Below are positions 18,610-29,394 of a DNA stretch of 64,000 bases, in pieces. The DNA lies in contig NZ_JACHCI010000012.1 of assembly GCF_014200675.1 (NCBI RefSeq), positions 2,400-66,399 of the forward strand. Reading direction: 5' to 3'. The notes beneath the pieces are model-generated. The model was not told where the DNA came from, did not search any database, and worked only from the letters and a program-made list of their open reading frames with translations. The translations under genes were made by a program, and so were the position numbers. The stretch comes from Janthinobacterium saanense. Lineage in GTDB: Bacteria; Pseudomonadota; Gammaproteobacteria; Burkholderiales; Burkholderiaceae_D. How positions within the stretch are numbered: the first letter of the stretch is position 1; each line of letters opens with the position of its first letter.

Positions 18610-19359
18610 ATGACTACTACCAACACAGCAAAAGTTGCCATCGTCACCGGCGCATCACGCGGCATCGGCGCCGCCATCGCCCAGCGCCTGGCGCGCGACG
18701 GCATGCAAGTCGTCGTCAACTATGCCAATGGCCAGGCGGAAGCAGACAAGCTGGTCGCCACCATCGTGGCCGCTGGCGGCTTTGCTATCGCCGTGAAAGC
18801 CGACGTATCCAATGTGGCCGACGTGCAAGCACTGTTCGATGCGGCAGAAAAGGCATACGGCGGCGTCGATGTGCTGGTCAATAACGCCGGCATCATGCCT
18901 TCCGTGCTGCCTGCCCTGGCCGACACGGACGACGCCACCTTTGACAGCCTGTTCGCCATCAACGTCAAGGGCAGCTTCAACACCATGCGCCAGGCGGCGA
19001 AACGCCTGCGCCACGGTGGCAGTGTGGTCAACTTCTCGACCAGCGTGATCGGTATCGCCCTGCCCGGCTATTCCGTCTACGGCGCCACCAAGGCCGCCAT
19101 CGAAACGATGAGCAATATCTTCGCCAAGGAATTGCGCGGCAAGAACATCACCGTCAACGCCGTCGCCCCCGGCCCCACCGCCACCGCGCTGTTCTTGAAT
19201 GGCAAGACGGAAGAAATGATCGAACGCATGAGCAAGATGGCCCCGCTGGAACGCCTGGGCACCCCGGAAGACATCGCCGCTGCTGTCGCTTTCCTAGCTG
19301 GTCCCGATGGCCGCTGGATCAATGGCCAGACCTTGCGCGCTAATGGCGGCCTCGTATAA
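18610..19359 (+). CDS. Short-chain dehydrogenase/reductase (SDR)
   Basis: This 249-aa NAD(P)-dependent oxidoreductase has the TGASRGIG cofactor motif (about residues 14-21), NNAG (about 91-94) and the YxxxK active site in SVYGATKAAIE (about residues 155-165). The C-terminal GRWINGQTLRANGG is the family signature. AGGAG precedes the ATG. The substrate is unknown. A second SDR gene follows in the same direction after 156 bp, but the two sequences differ clearly. Confidence 0.9.
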   Translation: MTTTNTAKVAIVTGASRGIGAAIAQRLARDGMQVVVNYANGQAEADKLVATIVAAGGFAIAVKADVSNVADVQALFDAAEKAYGGVDVLVNNAGIMPSVLPALADTDDATFDSLFAINVKGSFNTMRQAAKRLRHGGSVVNFSTSVIGIALPGYSVYGATKAAIETMSNIFAKELRGKNITVNAVAPGPTATALFLNGKTEEMIERMSKMAPLERLGTPEDIAAAVAFLAGPDGRWINGQTLRANGGLV

Positions 19360-19515
19360 CACCTGGCCAAACCTGCTGCGCGTCGGTATAGGCGGCCTGC
19401 GATGCTCACTGTACTAATCGTACAGTTGCGCTTCTCAGCCACCTCTCCCTTCCGCTCGCGACGGTTTGCCAGGTGTCGCGAATATTCAATCAAACCCTTT
19501 ATTACGGACACCATC

Positions 19516-20409
19516 ATGAAACAAGTCATTTTGATTACCGGCGCATCGACCGGTATCGGCAACCTGACGGCGCGCGCCTTGGCTGCCGCTGGCCACACGG
19601 TGTATGCCAGCATGCGCGACACCCTGGGGCGCAATGCGCCGCGCGTGCTGGAATTGCGCGACCATGCGTTTGCACGCGGCGAGGATATCCGCGGCCTGGA
19701 ACTGGACGTGCTGTCGCAAGCGTCGTGCGATGCAGCCATCGCCACCATCGTGGCCGAACAGGGCCGCCTGGACGTGATCGTGCACAATGCGGGCGGTCTC
19801 GTCACGGGCCCGATGGAAGCGTTCTCGCCGGAAGAAATCAAGCGCGTCTTCGACACCAATGTGATCGGCGCGCAGCGCGTCAACAAGGCAGCTTTGCCCG
19901 TGTTGCGCCAGCAGGGCAGCGGCTTGCTGCTGTGGGTCAGCAGCACCACCACGCGCGGCGGTTTTCCACCGTTCATGGGACCGTACGCGGCGGCCAAGGC
20001 AGCCATGGATTCCATCGCCGTGACCATGTCGTATGAACTGACGCGCTTCGGCATCGAAACGAGCATCGTCACGCCAGGCGCTTTTACACGCGGCACGGCG
20101 CATTTCCCGAACGCGGGCAAACCGGCCGATACCACCACCAGCGCCGCCTATGCCCGCTACGATGGCTTGATGGACCAGGTGGGCGCGCGCCTGTCGGCCC
20201 TGACACCGGACGACGCCGACCCGGCCGCCGTGGCCGACGACATCGTGCGCGTGGTCGGCCTGCCCGCTGGCCAGCGGCCCTTCCGCACCGTGGTCGATTT
20301 CATCGACGACGGTGCGCAAGAAGTGTCGCTGGTGGCCGAAAGGGTGCGCATCGATTTTGCCAAGCGCATCGGCATCGATGACTTGCTGTCGATCAGCGCT
20401 GCAGCATAA
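19516..20409 (+). CDS. Short-chain dehydrogenase/reductase (SDR)
   Basis: This 297-aa SDR has TGASTGIG (about residues 8-15), NAGG and the active site PYAAAKAAMD around residue 156. The chosen ATG starts MKQVILITG, which is standard for the family; the longer open frame is not. The C-terminal region is longer than a classical SDR, as in many oxidoreductases acting on bulky substrates. A strong terminator follows, separating it from the convergent cheY. Confidence 0.88.
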   Translation: MKQVILITGASTGIGNLTARALAAAGHTVYASMRDTLGRNAPRVLELRDHAFARGEDIRGLELDVLSQASCDAAIATIVAEQGRLDVIVHNAGGLVTGPMEAFSPEEIKRVFDTNVIGAQRVNKAALPVLRQQGSGLLLWVSSTTTRGGFPPFMGPYAAAKAAMDSIAVTMSYELTRFGIETSIVTPGAFTRGTAHFPNAGKPADTTTSAAYARYDGLMDQVGARLSALTPDDADPAAVADDIVRVVGLPAGQRPFRTVVDFIDDGAQEVSLVAERVRIDFAKRIGIDDLLSISAAA

Positions 20410-20420
20410 GCGCGGCAATA

Positions 20421-20456
20421 AAAAAACGCTGCCGGTTCGCACCGGCAGCGTTTTTT
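20421..20456. terminator. Bidirectional rho-independent terminator
   Basis: ACGCTGCCGG and CCGGCAGCGT pair perfectly around TTCGCA. A-tract and T-tract flanks allow termination on both strands, ending the SDR gene and the che block. Confidence 0.92.
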
Positions 20457-20481
20457 ATGTCGTCCAGAAGCTGGACTCGGC

Positions 20482-20877
20482 TTAGCCGGCTTTTTCCAGT
20501 TTCTCGAAAATCTTGTTCAGCTTTTCATCCAGGGTCGCGGCCGTGAATGGCTTGACGACGTAACCGCTGGCGCCTGCCTGGGCGGCGGCGATGATGTTTT
20601 CCTTCTTCGCTTCAGCCGTCACCATCAGCACAGGCAACTTGGCCAGCGCAGGATCGGCACGTATGTGCTGCAGCATCGTCAGGCCATCCATGTTCGGCAT
20701 ATTCCAGTCCGATACCACGAAGTCATAGGACTCGGCGCGCAGCTTGGCCAGGCCCATCACACCGTCTTCGGCCTCGTCGACGTTGGCATAACCCAGTTCC
20801 TTCAACAGATTCCGGACAATGCGACGCATCGTCGAAAAATCGTCAACGACTAAAAATTTCATCTTTGGATCAGCCAT
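20482..20877 (-). CDS. cheY: Chemotaxis response regulator CheY (distal copy)
   Basis: This is a 131-aa single-domain receiver. The phosphoacceptor is Asp57 in [11 protein letters not shown], with the acidic pair DD at residues 12-13, Thr in MVTAEAK and Lys in VVKPF. It is the last gene of the chemotaxis block and the closest in sequence type to enterobacterial CheY, which binds the flagellar switch. A bidirectional terminator follows. In many relatives cheZ comes next; here it does not. Confidence 0.95.
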   Translation of the reverse strand: MADPKMKFLVVDDFSTMRRIVRNLLKELGYANVDEAEDGVMGLAKLRAESYDFVVSDWNMPNMDGLTMLQHIRADPALAKLPVLMVTAEAKKENIIAAAQAGASGYVVKPFTAATLDEKLNKIFEKLEKAG

Positions 20878-21025
20878 GAATAACTCCGTTGTTTCTGTAG
20901 CGGTTTGTTAATAATATCGACATGAATGCCGACATTATGGTCGACACTACGGCAGCAAGTTGTAGGATAGCATTTTCGTTGCTTTTAGGCGAACAAACTT
21001 GCTTTGAATCACATTAAAAAGTCGC

Positions 21026-22096
21026 TTATACGCGCAACGCACGCATGCCATGTGCAGCCAGGTGGCCAAGCACCATGCCGGGCAGCGATTTCAGTGCCCC
21101 AACCTCATGCGCGGCGCCGATGGCAATCGCTTCGCGCGGCATGCCGAACACCACGCAACTGGCTTCATCCTGTGCAAAATTATACGCGCCCGCCGCCTTC
21201 ATTTCCAACATGCCCTGGGCGCCATCCTTGCCCATGCCGGTGAGGATCACGCCGACCGCATTCTTGCCGGCCGACTGGGCGGCGGAGCGGAACAGCACGT
21301 CCACCGAAGGACGGTGGCGGTTGACCGGCTCGCCCTGGTCGATCCTGGTCATGTAGTTGGCGCCGCTGCGGGTCAGGCTCAGGTGCGAGTGGCCAGGCGC
21401 GATATAGGCGTGGCCGGGCAAGATGCGCTCGCCGCCGGCTGCTTCCTGTACCGAGATCTTGCACAGCGAATCGAGGCGGCGCGCAAACGAGGTCGTAAAG
21501 CCTTCAGGCATGTGCTGCGTGATCAGGATGCCGGGGCAGTCCGACGGCATCTGCATCAGGAATTCGCGGATCGCCTCGGTGCCGCCGGTGGACGCCCCCA
21601 CGATGATCAGCTTTTCACTCGACGTCAACGGGCTGCGCAAGGCTGGCAGCGGCGCGGCCGTCCTGTCGCTGGCCGATGGCACGCTGCGCGCGCGGATGCG
21701 GGCCTTGGACGCGGCGCGGATTTTATCGGCGATCATGTCCGTGTATTCGCGCATGCCGCTCTGGATCGATATCTTCGGCTTGGTGACGAAATCGACAGCG
21801 CCCAGTTCCAGCGCGCGCATGGTGATTTCCGAACCGCGCTCGGTCAGCGACGACACCATCAAGACCGGCATCGGGCGCAAGCGCATCAGCTTTTCCAGGA
21901 AGTCCAGGCCATCCATCTTCGGCATCTCCACGTCCAGGGTCAGCACGTCCGGGTTGGTCTGCTTGATCATCTCGCGCGCCACCAGAGGATCAGGCGCCGC
22001 ACCGACTACTTCCATGTCGGGCTGGCTATTCACTATCTCCGTCATCACACTGCGTATCAGCGCCGAATCATCCACGATCAGTACCTTGATCTTCAT
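21026..22096 (-). CDS. cheB: Protein-glutamate methylesterase CheB
   Basis: CheB removes methyl groups from chemoreceptors and deamidates them. The 356-aa protein has a receiver domain (phosphoacceptor Asp55), a linker and a methylesterase domain with the triad Ser169 (GASTGG), His195 (TQHMPEGF) and Asp291 (GMGKDGA). It is in the order cheR-cheD-cheB-cheY and is activated by CheA phosphorylation, by family knowledge. Confidence 0.96.
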   Translation of the reverse strand: MKIKVLIVDDSALIRSVMTEIVNSQPDMEVVGAAPDPLVAREMIKQTNPDVLTLDVEMPKMDGLDFLEKLMRLRPMPVLMVSSLTERGSEITMRALELGAVDFVTKPKISIQSGMREYTDMIADKIRAASKARIRARSVPSASDRTAAPLPALRSPLTSSEKLIIVGASTGGTEAIREFLMQMPSDCPGILITQHMPEGFTTSFARRLDSLCKISVQEAAGGERILPGHAYIAPGHSHLSLTRSGANYMTRIDQGEPVNRHRPSVDVLFRSAAQSAGKNAVGVILTGMGKDGAQGMLEMKAAGAYNFAQDEASCVVFGMPREAIAIGAAHEVGALKSLPGMVLGHLAAHGMRALRV

Positions 22097-22135
22097 ATCG
22101 TCTCACCTTCTGGACGTCTGGCGTCCTTTTTAATA

Positions 22136-22744
22136 TTAAAACAGTTCGATCTCGCCACCTACCGGGGCGACTTTCAGGCGGCTGGCGTAATCGAGTTCGC
22201 GGCGTACCAGCGTATCGTTATGCGTCTGCATCAGCTTTTTCACCAGCACCTTGCCGCTGCGGGGGAAGAAATACACCTTGCGCGGGTAGATGTCGTTCAA
22301 GTCTTCGGCCACCACGCGCATTTTTTCGGCGCGCAGATAATTGATGACGAAGGCCGCATTGCGTTCGCCCACGTTGATGGCCGTAAAACCGCGCAGCACG
22401 GCGCCGCCGCCGAAGACTTTCGCTTCCATGTTTTCGCGCCGCGCGCCGGCTTTCAGCAAATCGTTGATCAAGATTTCCATGGCGTAGGTGCCATAGCGCA
22501 TGGAGGCGGAAATCGGGCTATTGGTGTCGCTGCCGCCATCGGGCAGCATGAAGTGGTTCATGCCACCGAGGCCCGTGACGCGGTCGCGGATGCAGGCCGA
22601 TACGCAGGAGCCGAGCACGGTGACGATCAGCATGTCCTTGTTGGTGAAGTAATACTCCCCTGGCAAGATCTTGGCTGCGTCACAATTGAACGTCCTGTCG
22701 TAATAGACGTTAGTGGCAAATTGCTCTTTGGGTTCCAGACTCAT
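22136..22744 (-). CDS. cheD: Chemoreceptor glutamine deamidase CheD
   Basis: CheD deamidates receptor glutamines. The 202-aa protein has the catalytic Cys47 in LGSCVSACI and His64 in GMNHFMLPD. The C-terminal tail ends in EIELF, nearly the same as the tail of the CheZ-like protein at 28798 (DIELF). The gene is 9 bases after cheR and 39 bases before cheB, consistent with an operon. Confidence 0.95.
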   Translation of the reverse strand: MSLEPKEQFATNVYYDRTFNCDAAKILPGEYYFTNKDMLIVTVLGSCVSACIRDRVTGLGGMNHFMLPDGGSDTNSPISASMRYGTYAMEILINDLLKAGARRENMEAKVFGGGAVLRGFTAINVGERNAAFVINYLRAEKMRVVAEDLNDIYPRKVYFFPRSGKVLVKKLMQTHNDTLVRRELDYASRLKVAPVGGEIELF

Positions 22745-22753
22745 AATTCACTT

Positions 22754-23626
22754 TCATGTACGATGCAACGATGCTTTGGGTGCGCTGCCACGAGCCTGGT
22801 CGAGCTCGTAGACGGTCTTGCCGCGCAGCTTCAATGATTCCGACACGTACAGAAAATTTTCCGAATGGCCTGCAAACAGCAGGGCATTGGGCTTCATCAA
22901 AGGCACAAAGCGGGCCAGTATCTTGCGCTGCGTCGCCTTGTCGAAATAAATCATCACGTTGCGGCAGAAAATCACGTCGAACTGGCCCGTCAGGGGCCAG
23001 CTGTCGGCCAGCAGGTTGAGCGGCTTGAAGGTAATCATCTGGCGCAGTTCCGGGCGCACCCTGACCTGCCCTTCGCGATCGCCCTTGCCGCGCAAGAAAA
23101 AGCGCCGCGCGCGGTCGGGCGCCATCTTGTCGAGCCGGTCCAGGCTGTAGACGCCATTGGCGGCCGTGGCCAGCACATTGGTGTCGATATCGGTGGCGAT
23201 AATCGTCACCGGCGGCGTGAGCGTGTTGAACGCTTCGCACACCGTCATGGCGATCGAATATGGCTCTTCGCCGGTGGAACTGGCCGAGCACCAGATGGTG
23301 ATCGGCCCGCTCAATTTCTTGACGTGTTCAGCCAGCAGCGGGAAATGATGCGCCTCGCGGAAGAACGACGTCAGATTGGTCGTCAGCGCATTCGTAAACG
23401 CTTCCCACTCGTCGCCCATGCGGCCCGCTTCCAGGTCGTCCAGGTAGCGGACGAACGAGGAAATGCCGGTTGCGCGCAAGCGCCGCGCCAGACGGCTGTA
23501 GACCATTTCCTGCTTGCTGTCGGCCAGCGCAATGCCGGCCCGCTGGTAAATCATGGCGCGGACCCGTTCGAAATCCTTGCCCGTAAAGTCAAACTCCTTG
23601 ACCGTATCCGTTTTCGTTTGCGGCAT
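22754..23626 (-). CDS. cheR: Chemotaxis methyltransferase CheR
   Basis: CheR methylates receptor glutamates using S-adenosylmethionine. The 290-aa protein has the N-terminal CheR domain (residues about 10-80) and the methyltransferase domain with TSFFREAHHFPLL, the SAM motif WCSASSTGEEPYSIAM and the FCRNVMIYFDKATQRKIL segment. The preceding receptor ends in DWEEF, a likely CheR docking tail. It is tightly followed by cheD. Confidence 0.95.
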   Translation of the reverse strand: MPQTKTDTVKEFDFTGKDFERVRAMIYQRAGIALADSKQEMVYSRLARRLRATGISSFVRYLDDLEAGRMGDEWEAFTNALTTNLTSFFREAHHFPLLAEHVKKLSGPITIWCSASSTGEEPYSIAMTVCEAFNTLTPPVTIIATDIDTNVLATAANGVYSLDRLDKMAPDRARRFFLRGKGDREGQVRVRPELRQMITFKPLNLLADSWPLTGQFDVIFCRNVMIYFDKATQRKILARFVPLMKPNALLFAGHSENFLYVSESLKLRGKTVYELDQARGSAPKASLHRT

Positions 23627-23708
23627 ATGTTGTTACCTCTCTGTGACTACTCTGAACTATGCCTTTGCAATGATACTCAACGGGACGGGAAGCACGTCAC
23701 AACTCGCG

Positions 23709-25445
23709 TTAAAACTCTTCCCAATCGTCGCCGCTGGCCGCCGCCAGCTTTTTATCGGATGCCGGCGCCGTCTTGCGCACGCCTGCCACCCTGGTTTTGT
23801 TTGCCGCCACCTTCAACGCCGGCCTGGCCGCTGCCGCCACCCGCACTGCGGGCGCCGGAGCCGATACCGCCGCCTTGGCGGTGAATGCTGCCTGGCCTTC
23901 GCTACCGAGCTTGAAGATGCTGACGGCGCCAGCCAGGCGCTGCGCCTGTTCCTGCATGCTCTCGGCCGCTGCCGCCGCCTGCTCGACCAGCGCCGCATTC
24001 TGCTGCGTCATCTGGTCCATCTCGGCAATCGCCTGGTTCACTTCGCCGATGCCATGGCTTTGTTCCTGCGTCGCCGCCGTGATCTCGCCCATGATGTCGG
24101 CCACCTGGCGTATCGATTGCACGATCAGCTCCATGGTCTGGCCGGCCTCGTCCACCAGCCGGCTGCCTGCATCGACCTTCTCGACCGAATCGCCGATCAG
24201 GCCCTTGATTTCCTTGGCCGCGCCAGCTGAGCGCTGAGCCAGATTGCGCACTTCGGACGCCACCACCGCAAAACCGCGGCCCTGTTCGCCCGCCCGCGCC
24301 GCTTCCACTGCGGCATTGAGCGCCAGGATATTGGTCTGGAACGCAATGCCGTCTATGACGCCGATAATATCGACGATTTTGCGCGAACTGTCCTTGATCG
24401 AACCCATGGTATCGACGACTTGCGCCACCACGTTGCCGCCTTTTTCCGCCACCGACGATGCCGACACGGCCAATTGATTGGCCTGGCGCGCATTGTCCGC
24501 ATTCTGCTTGACGGTCGACGTCAGTTCTTCCATCGACGACGCCGTCTCTTCCAGCGAACTGGCTTGCGTCTCGGTACGCGCCGACAGGTCGGCATTGCCG
24601 CTGGCGATCTCGTTGGACGCCACCGCAATCGTCTGCGTTCCCCGGCGTACATCGCTGACCGTTTTCACCAGACTGGCATTCATGTCCTTGAGCGCCTGCT
24701 GCAGCGCGCTCGTTTCATCTTTTCCTTCGACGACCACGTGCGAAGTCAGTTCGCCCGCCGCCACCTTCTGCGCCACGGCCAGCGCGCCCGACAAAGGCAC
24801 CGTGATCGAGCGCGTGATAAATAAGGCGCAACAGGCGCCCAGCACCACGGCCACGCCGCCCAGCACGAACAGCATCAGCATCAAACGCTTGTCGGCCGAC
24901 AGCGACGCGTCCATGAAGCTTTGCTGCGCCTTTTGCTGCAATTCCAGCAGCTGGTTGATGTCGGCCAGGGTCTTCTGGTTCAGCGGATCGATGCGCGTGG
25001 CGATCACCCTGGAAGCGCCCTCGCTGTTAAACGCCAGCACCTGCGCCATCGCTTCCTTGAACGCCGCATCGACTGCGCGATCGGACGTGGCGATGTGCGC
25101 CATCAGCGTCTTTTCGCTATCGGACAAACCCAGGCTGGCCAGCTTGTCGCGCGCAGCGTCGTAGCGCTTGTGGTACTGCTGCACCTTGGCCTCTTCCGCC
25201 TGCATCAGGCCCACATCGCTTTGCAAGCCGATATTGCGGATGGCGATGCCGGTTTCCAGCATCGTGCTTTTCATCAGCCCAGCCTGCGTATTCTTTTGGT
25301 CCGCCAGTTCCAGCCCCGCCAGCAGTTCCGCCTTGTTGCGGTAATTGAGGCCATTCGCCGACAGGATCACCACCACCAGGATGACCAGGATGCTGCCAAA
25401 ACCGATACTCAACCGCGTGCCTATCTTGAAATCGCGCAAACCCAT
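23709..25445 (-). CDS. Methyl-accepting chemotaxis protein
   Basis: This 577-aa transmembrane chemoreceptor has TM1 at about residues 11-31, a periplasmic four-helix-bundle sensor (about 32-190), TM2 around 190-212, HAMP and a long cytoplasmic signalling domain. The hairpin tip [21 protein letters not shown] is intact. An Ala/Pro-rich tail ends in DWEEF, close to the NWETF-type CheR/CheB tether. The start MGLRDFKIG avoids a longer frame without a match. The signal ligand cannot be read from the sequence. Confidence 0.94.
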   Translation of the reverse strand: MGLRDFKIGTRLSIGFGSILVILVVVILSANGLNYRNKAELLAGLELADQKNTQAGLMKSTMLETGIAIRNIGLQSDVGLMQAEEAKVQQYHKRYDAARDKLASLGLSDSEKTLMAHIATSDRAVDAAFKEAMAQVLAFNSEGASRVIATRIDPLNQKTLADINQLLELQQKAQQSFMDASLSADKRLMLMLFVLGGVAVVLGACCALFITRSITVPLSGALAVAQKVAAGELTSHVVVEGKDETSALQQALKDMNASLVKTVSDVRRGTQTIAVASNEIASGNADLSARTETQASSLEETASSMEELTSTVKQNADNARQANQLAVSASSVAEKGGNVVAQVVDTMGSIKDSSRKIVDIIGVIDGIAFQTNILALNAAVEAARAGEQGRGFAVVASEVRNLAQRSAGAAKEIKGLIGDSVEKVDAGSRLVDEAGQTMELIVQSIRQVADIMGEITAATQEQSHGIGEVNQAIAEMDQMTQQNAALVEQAAAAAESMQEQAQRLAGAVSIFKLGSEGQAAFTAKAAVSAPAPAVRVAAAARPALKVAANKTRVAGVRKTAPASDKKLAAASGDDWEEF

Positions 25446-25536
25446 TTCAGTCTCCCTATGTTTGATGACGGCACGCCATGCTCGCACCGTGTCCTGGCCA
25501 GGTTTCTATGAACCTTGCGGCCTGCCAGCGAATGCT

Positions 25537-25563
25537 GGGGCCAGACCCGGCGGGTCTGACCCC
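25537..25563. repeat. Dispersed GGGGTC...GACCCC palindrome, copy 2
   Basis: GGGGCCAGACCC and GGGTCTGACCCC pair with one mismatch around GGC. It lies in the 123-bp gap between cheW and the receptor. A T5 run follows on the plus strand, so any terminator effect would be opposite to the operon. Confidence 0.7.
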
Positions 25564-25568
25564 GGTTT

Positions 25569-26075
25569 TTATGCCGCCAGCTTGTCGATCAGGCCCATTT
25601 CGCTGCTCGACATCAGCTTGTCGATATCGACCAGGATCAGCATGCGCTCGTCGATGGTGCCCAGGCCGATCATGTAGTCGGTCGAGAACGCGGTGCCCAT
25701 TTCCGGCGCCGGCTTGACTTGTTCCGGGCTCAAAGTGGTCACGTCGGAGACGCTGTCGACCACCATGCCGACGATGCGGCCACCGATGTTCAGGATGATC
25801 ACCACCGTGAACTGGTCGTACACGGGCGTGCCCAGCTTGAACTTGATGCGCATGTCGACCACCGGAATGATGATGCCGCGCAGGTTGATCACGCCCTTGA
25901 TGAATTCAGGCGCGTTGGCGATGCGGGTCACCGCTTCATAGCCACGGATTTCCTGCACCTTCAGGATATCGATGCCGTACTCTTCCGAGCCCAGGGTGAA
26001 GGCCAGGAATTCACGGCCGGCGATGTCCTTGCCGTCGCCCGGTTTGCTTCCAGAGTTTTGTTGAATATCTGACAT
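25569..26075 (-). CDS. cheW: Chemotaxis coupling protein CheW
   Basis: CheW links receptors to CheA. The 168-aa protein is a single CheW (SH3-like) domain preceded by a short flexible N-terminus, with [25 protein letters not shown] near its start and the [15 protein letters not shown] core. It starts 8 nt after cheA, suggesting translational coupling. Confidence 0.95.
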   Translation of the reverse strand: MSDIQQNSGSKPGDGKDIAGREFLAFTLGSEEYGIDILKVQEIRGYEAVTRIANAPEFIKGVINLRGIIIPVVDMRIKFKLGTPVYDQFTVVIILNIGGRIVGMVVDSVSDVTTLSPEQVKPAPEMGTAFSTDYMIGLGTIDERMLILVDIDKLMSSSEMGLIDKLAA

Positions 26076-26083
26076 GTTTTTTC

Positions 26084-28312
26084 CTATCTGCTATCTATCT
26101 GTGTTACGAAAAGGGACTCGTCAGCCAACTGACGAGAAGAACGGATCAGGGCTGCGACGTCCAGGATCAAAGACACGCCGCCATCGCCCAGGATGGTGGC
26201 GCCGGAAATGCCCACCACCTTGCGGTAATTCGATTCGAGGTTTTTCACCACCACCTGCTGCTGGCCGACCAGGTCGTCGACAAACAGCGCGGCCTTGCGT
26301 CCTTCCGTTTCCAGGATCACGCAAATGCCTTCGGACGGCGCCGTGAAGCGCGGCGTGATGTCGAACATCTGGTACAGCGGGATCAAAGGCAGGTATTCGC
26401 CGCGCACTTTGACCACCTGCCCGCGGCCGGCGATGTCGCGGATATCGTCCACCGCGGGTTGCAAGGACTCGATCACAAAACCCAGTGGCAGGATATAAAC
26501 CTCATCGCCTACTCTGATCGACATGCCGTCGAGGATGGCCAGCGTCAGCGGCAGTGAAATCGAAATCGTGGTGCCAAAGCCCTTGGCCGAACGGATGTCG
26601 ACCACGCCGCCCATGGCGCTGATATTGCGCTTGACCACATCCATGCCCACGCCACGGCCCGACACGTCGGTGACCGCTTCGGCGGTGGAAAAGCCGGGCG
26701 CGAAGATCAGCTGCCAGACTTCGGCGTCGCTCATGGACTCGGACACGTCCATGCCCTGCTGCAGCGCCTTGGCCAGGATGCGTTCGCGGTTCAGGCCCGC
26801 GCCATCGTCGGACACTTCGATGATGATATTGCCGCCCTGGTGGCTGGCCGACAGGAACAGACGGCCGGCCTCGGTCTTGCCGGCGGCCACGCGGGCGGCC
26901 GGCATTTCCACGCCATGGTCGATACTGTTGCGCACCAGGTGCGTCAGCGGATCAACGATGCGCTCGATCAAGCCCTTGTCCAGTTCCGTGGCGGCGCCAT
27001 TGGTGATGAAATCGACTTTTTTACCGAGCTTGGTAGCCAGGTCGCGCACCATGCGCGGGAAGCGCGAGAACACGAAATCCATCGGCATCATGCGGATCGA
27101 CATCACCGCTTCCTGCAAGTCGCGCGTATTGCGCGTCAAATGGCTGACGCTGTCGAGCAGCTTTTCATGCAGCATCGGGTCCAGCCCGCTGGCGCGCTGT
27201 TCTATCATCGCCTGCGTGATCACCAGTTCGCCCACCAGATTGATCAACTGGTCGACTTTTTCTATCGAGACGCGGATCGACGACGATTCGGCGCCCGCCT
27301 TGTCGCTGTCCTTCTTGGCCGGTTTCTTTTCATGCTCGGCTTCTGCCGCAGCCGCCGTCACGACGGCAGTGACGGCCGAACTGGCGTTAGCCGAGGCCTT
27401 GGCTGCATCGGCGCGTATCTGTTCCAGCGGCTGGAAAAAACCATAACCGCGCTGCGCTTCCGTAGGCTCGCCTTGCGCAGCGGCGCGGATTTCCTCGAGC
27501 GGCTGGAAGAAGCCATAACCCTGCTCGGCTTCGCTTTTCACGCCACCTGGAGCGCCAGGCAAAGGGTCGAAGAAACCGTAGCCCTGGGCCTTTTCCTGGG
27601 CCGCGCGGGCAGCGTCGGCCTCACCGGGCGCCAACGGTGGCGCCTGCGTGATGACCATGTCGTCGGGGTTCAGTACAAACGAGCAGATGGCCAGGATATC
27701 GTCCAGGCTTTCATGCGTCGTCACATTGAGCACGCTGCGGGCGTCCGGCAAAGTGGAGACCACAACGTCGCCCAGCAAGCCCAGTTCAGCGGACAGCGCA
27801 TCGACTTCGCGCTGTTCCATCTTCGGCAATTCGAGGCGGTAGCGCTGGCCGCCCGCATGGCTGACGCTTTCTTTTTCCGCCGTGTGGAACGCAGGCGCAA
27901 CCGGCGTCAATGCCGCCACCGGCACGTCCTGCGAAAACGACTGCAGCATCATGCGGATGTTGGCGACGGCGTCCTGGTCGACGGGCGAGCCCAGGCGATG
28001 GCCATCGAGCTGCATCTTGAGGATATCCTTGGCCGCCAAAAAGGCATCCACGTGTTCCGCCGTCAGGGCCATCTGGCCCTGGCGTATGCGGTCGAGCAGG
28101 GACTCCAGGATATGCGTCACTTCGCTCATGTCGGAGAGGCCGAACGTCGACGCTCCGCCCTTGATCGAATGGGCGGTGCGAAAAATGGCGTTCAGGTCTT
28201 CGGCGTCGGGCGCCGCAATATCGACGGCCAGCAGCAGCCGTTCTTTTTCAGCCAGCAGTTCTTCGGCCTCATCGAAAAAGACCTGAAAAAACTGGCTAAT
28301 ATCGATGGTCAT
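26084..28312 (-). CDS. cheA: Chemotaxis histidine kinase CheA
   Basis: CheA phosphorylates CheY and CheB in response to receptors. The 742-aa protein has P1 with His48 (RTAHSIKGG), a CheY-binding P2 region (about 157-222), and a linker with three QGYGFF(D/Q)PL-type repeats at residues 243-251, 264-272 and 288-296. P3 dimerisation (about 345-405) and P4 kinase follow, with the N-box [12 protein letters not shown] (458-469) and glycine boxes DDGAGLN and GRGVGMDVV. The CheW-like P5 starts near 595. All kinase motifs are intact. Confidence 0.96.
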   Translation of the reverse strand: MTIDISQFFQVFFDEAEELLAEKERLLLAVDIAAPDAEDLNAIFRTAHSIKGGASTFGLSDMSEVTHILESLLDRIRQGQMALTAEHVDAFLAAKDILKMQLDGHRLGSPVDQDAVANIRMMLQSFSQDVPVAALTPVAPAFHTAEKESVSHAGGQRYRLELPKMEQREVDALSAELGLLGDVVVSTLPDARSVLNVTTHESLDDILAICSFVLNPDDMVITQAPPLAPGEADAARAAQEKAQGYGFFDPLPGAPGGVKSEAEQGYGFFQPLEEIRAAAQGEPTEAQRGYGFFQPLEQIRADAAKASANASSAVTAVVTAAAAEAEHEKKPAKKDSDKAGAESSSIRVSIEKVDQLINLVGELVITQAMIEQRASGLDPMLHEKLLDSVSHLTRNTRDLQEAVMSIRMMPMDFVFSRFPRMVRDLATKLGKKVDFITNGAATELDKGLIERIVDPLTHLVRNSIDHGVEMPAARVAAGKTEAGRLFLSASHQGGNIIIEVSDDGAGLNRERILAKALQQGMDVSESMSDAEVWQLIFAPGFSTAEAVTDVSGRGVGMDVVKRNISAMGGVVDIRSAKGFGTTISISLPLTLAILDGMSIRVGDEVYILPLGFVIESLQPAVDDIRDIAGRGQVVKVRGEYLPLIPLYQMFDITPRFTAPSEGICVILETEGRKAALFVDDLVGQQQVVVKNLESNYRKVVGISGATILGDGGVSLILDVAALIRSSRQLADESLFVTQIDSR

Positions 28313-28355
28313 AGGGTGACTCCGTCCTTTGCATCGTTGCGCTGTGCGGCTGGCA

Positions 28356-28721
28356 TCAGCCGATCACCTTTTTGACTACCTCGATCAGGCGTTGCGGATC
28401 GAACGGTTTCACCAGCCAGCCATTGGCGCCGGCAGCACGGCCCTTGGCCTTCATTTCATCGGACGATTCTGTCGTCAGCATCAGGATGGGCACTTTTTGA
28501 TAGGTCGGCAGTTCACGCAGCAGCTTGATCAGTTCCAGGCCATCCATGCGCGGCATGTTCTGGTCCGTCAGCACCAGATCCACCGTTTGCAGCTTGGCTT
28601 TTTCCAGACCATCCTGACCGTCAACGGCTTCCACCACCTGGTAACCGGCGGCTTTCAGGCTGAACGCCACCATCTGGCGCAATGAGCTGGAATCGTCCAC
28701 TGCAAGTATTGTTTTGGCCAT
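28356..28721 (-). CDS. CheY-like response regulator (proximal copy)
   Basis: This 121-aa receiver has Asp53 (LTDQNMPRMDG), the acidic pair at 9-10, a Thr-Thr in MLTTESS and the Lys of LVKPF. It lies just upstream of cheA and downstream of the CheZ-like gene. It differs clearly from the CheY at 20482, so it may be a phosphate sink, or control adaptation or a different output; its role cannot be decided from sequence. Confidence 0.92.
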   Translation of the reverse strand: MAKTILAVDDSSSLRQMVAFSLKAAGYQVVEAVDGQDGLEKAKLQTVDLVLTDQNMPRMDGLELIKLLRELPTYQKVPILMLTTESSDEMKAKGRAAGANGWLVKPFDPQRLIEVVKKVIG

Positions 28722-28797
28722 CTTTGCTCCACTCTAATCCGGGCTGTCTGCCCATTGATAATTAATCCATGCAACCGCAAGCGTTCAGCACCCTGTG

Positions 28798-29346
28798 CTA
28801 GAACAGCTCGATGTCGCCACTTTCCAAATGCTGCTGGCTGACGGCCTTGCGCAGCACGCTGCGCAATTCCAGGCTTTGTATCGCCAGCGCCATGCTGACT
28901 CTGGCCAGCGAGGCAACGATTTCCTCGTTGTCGCTCTCGGGCAGCATCTCGGCGCCGTGCGAACCCAGGGTGCCGAGAAATTCGCGCAAGCCGGTCACCC
29001 GCTTCAGGGTGCGGTCGATCAACTGGCTGGTCATGTCCTGGAACTGCATGCTGGTGATGGCAGCATTCACATAGCCGCCCACCTCGTCCTGCAGCGCCAG
29101 TAATTGCTCACGCTGCTGTTCGGCCGGCAGACCGCCGTCCAGCAGCAAGGCGATGGTCTCTTGTTGCGCCGCCACGGCTGCATGGATGGCCATGAAGTTG
29201 AAGGACAGCTTCTCGATCGCCTCTTCCAGCAAAATGCCGGTCTGCACCAGGTCGGTTTCCACCTCCGTCAAATGCTTGCGGCCATGCTCCGACACGCCAG
29301 ACAGCAGGCGCTTCACATGCGAGCCAAGTACTTTCTTTCTTGTCAT
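28798..29346 (-). CDS. CheZ-like chemotaxis phosphatase
   Basis: This 182-aa, largely helical protein carries MQFQDMTSQLIDR, in which D104 and Q108 match the D-x3-Q catalytic pair of CheZ phosphatases. It is shorter than the usual ~210 aa and lacks the normal CheY-binding C-terminal helix (LLASLGF type); instead the tail ends in DIELF, like CheD. It lies between motB and the proximal cheY rather than after the distal cheY. It is therefore the probable CheY-P phosphatase of the locus, but could be a sibling with another role. Confidence 0.72.
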   Translation of the reverse strand: MTRKKVLGSHVKRLLSGVSEHGRKHLTEVETDLVQTGILLEEAIEKLSFNFMAIHAAVAAQQETIALLLDGGLPAEQQREQLLALQDEVGGYVNAAITSMQFQDMTSQLIDRTLKRVTGLREFLGTLGSHGAEMLPESDNEEIVASLARVSMALAIQSLELRSVLRKAVSQQHLESGDIELF

Positions 29347-29394
29347 AAAGATCTCATTGTTTCAATACGCGTAGCGCTGATCGCTACTGCATGC

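Noticed and set aside
20421..20456. A small RNA gene
   Set aside because: The hairpin is fully explained as a bidirectional terminator between convergent genes.
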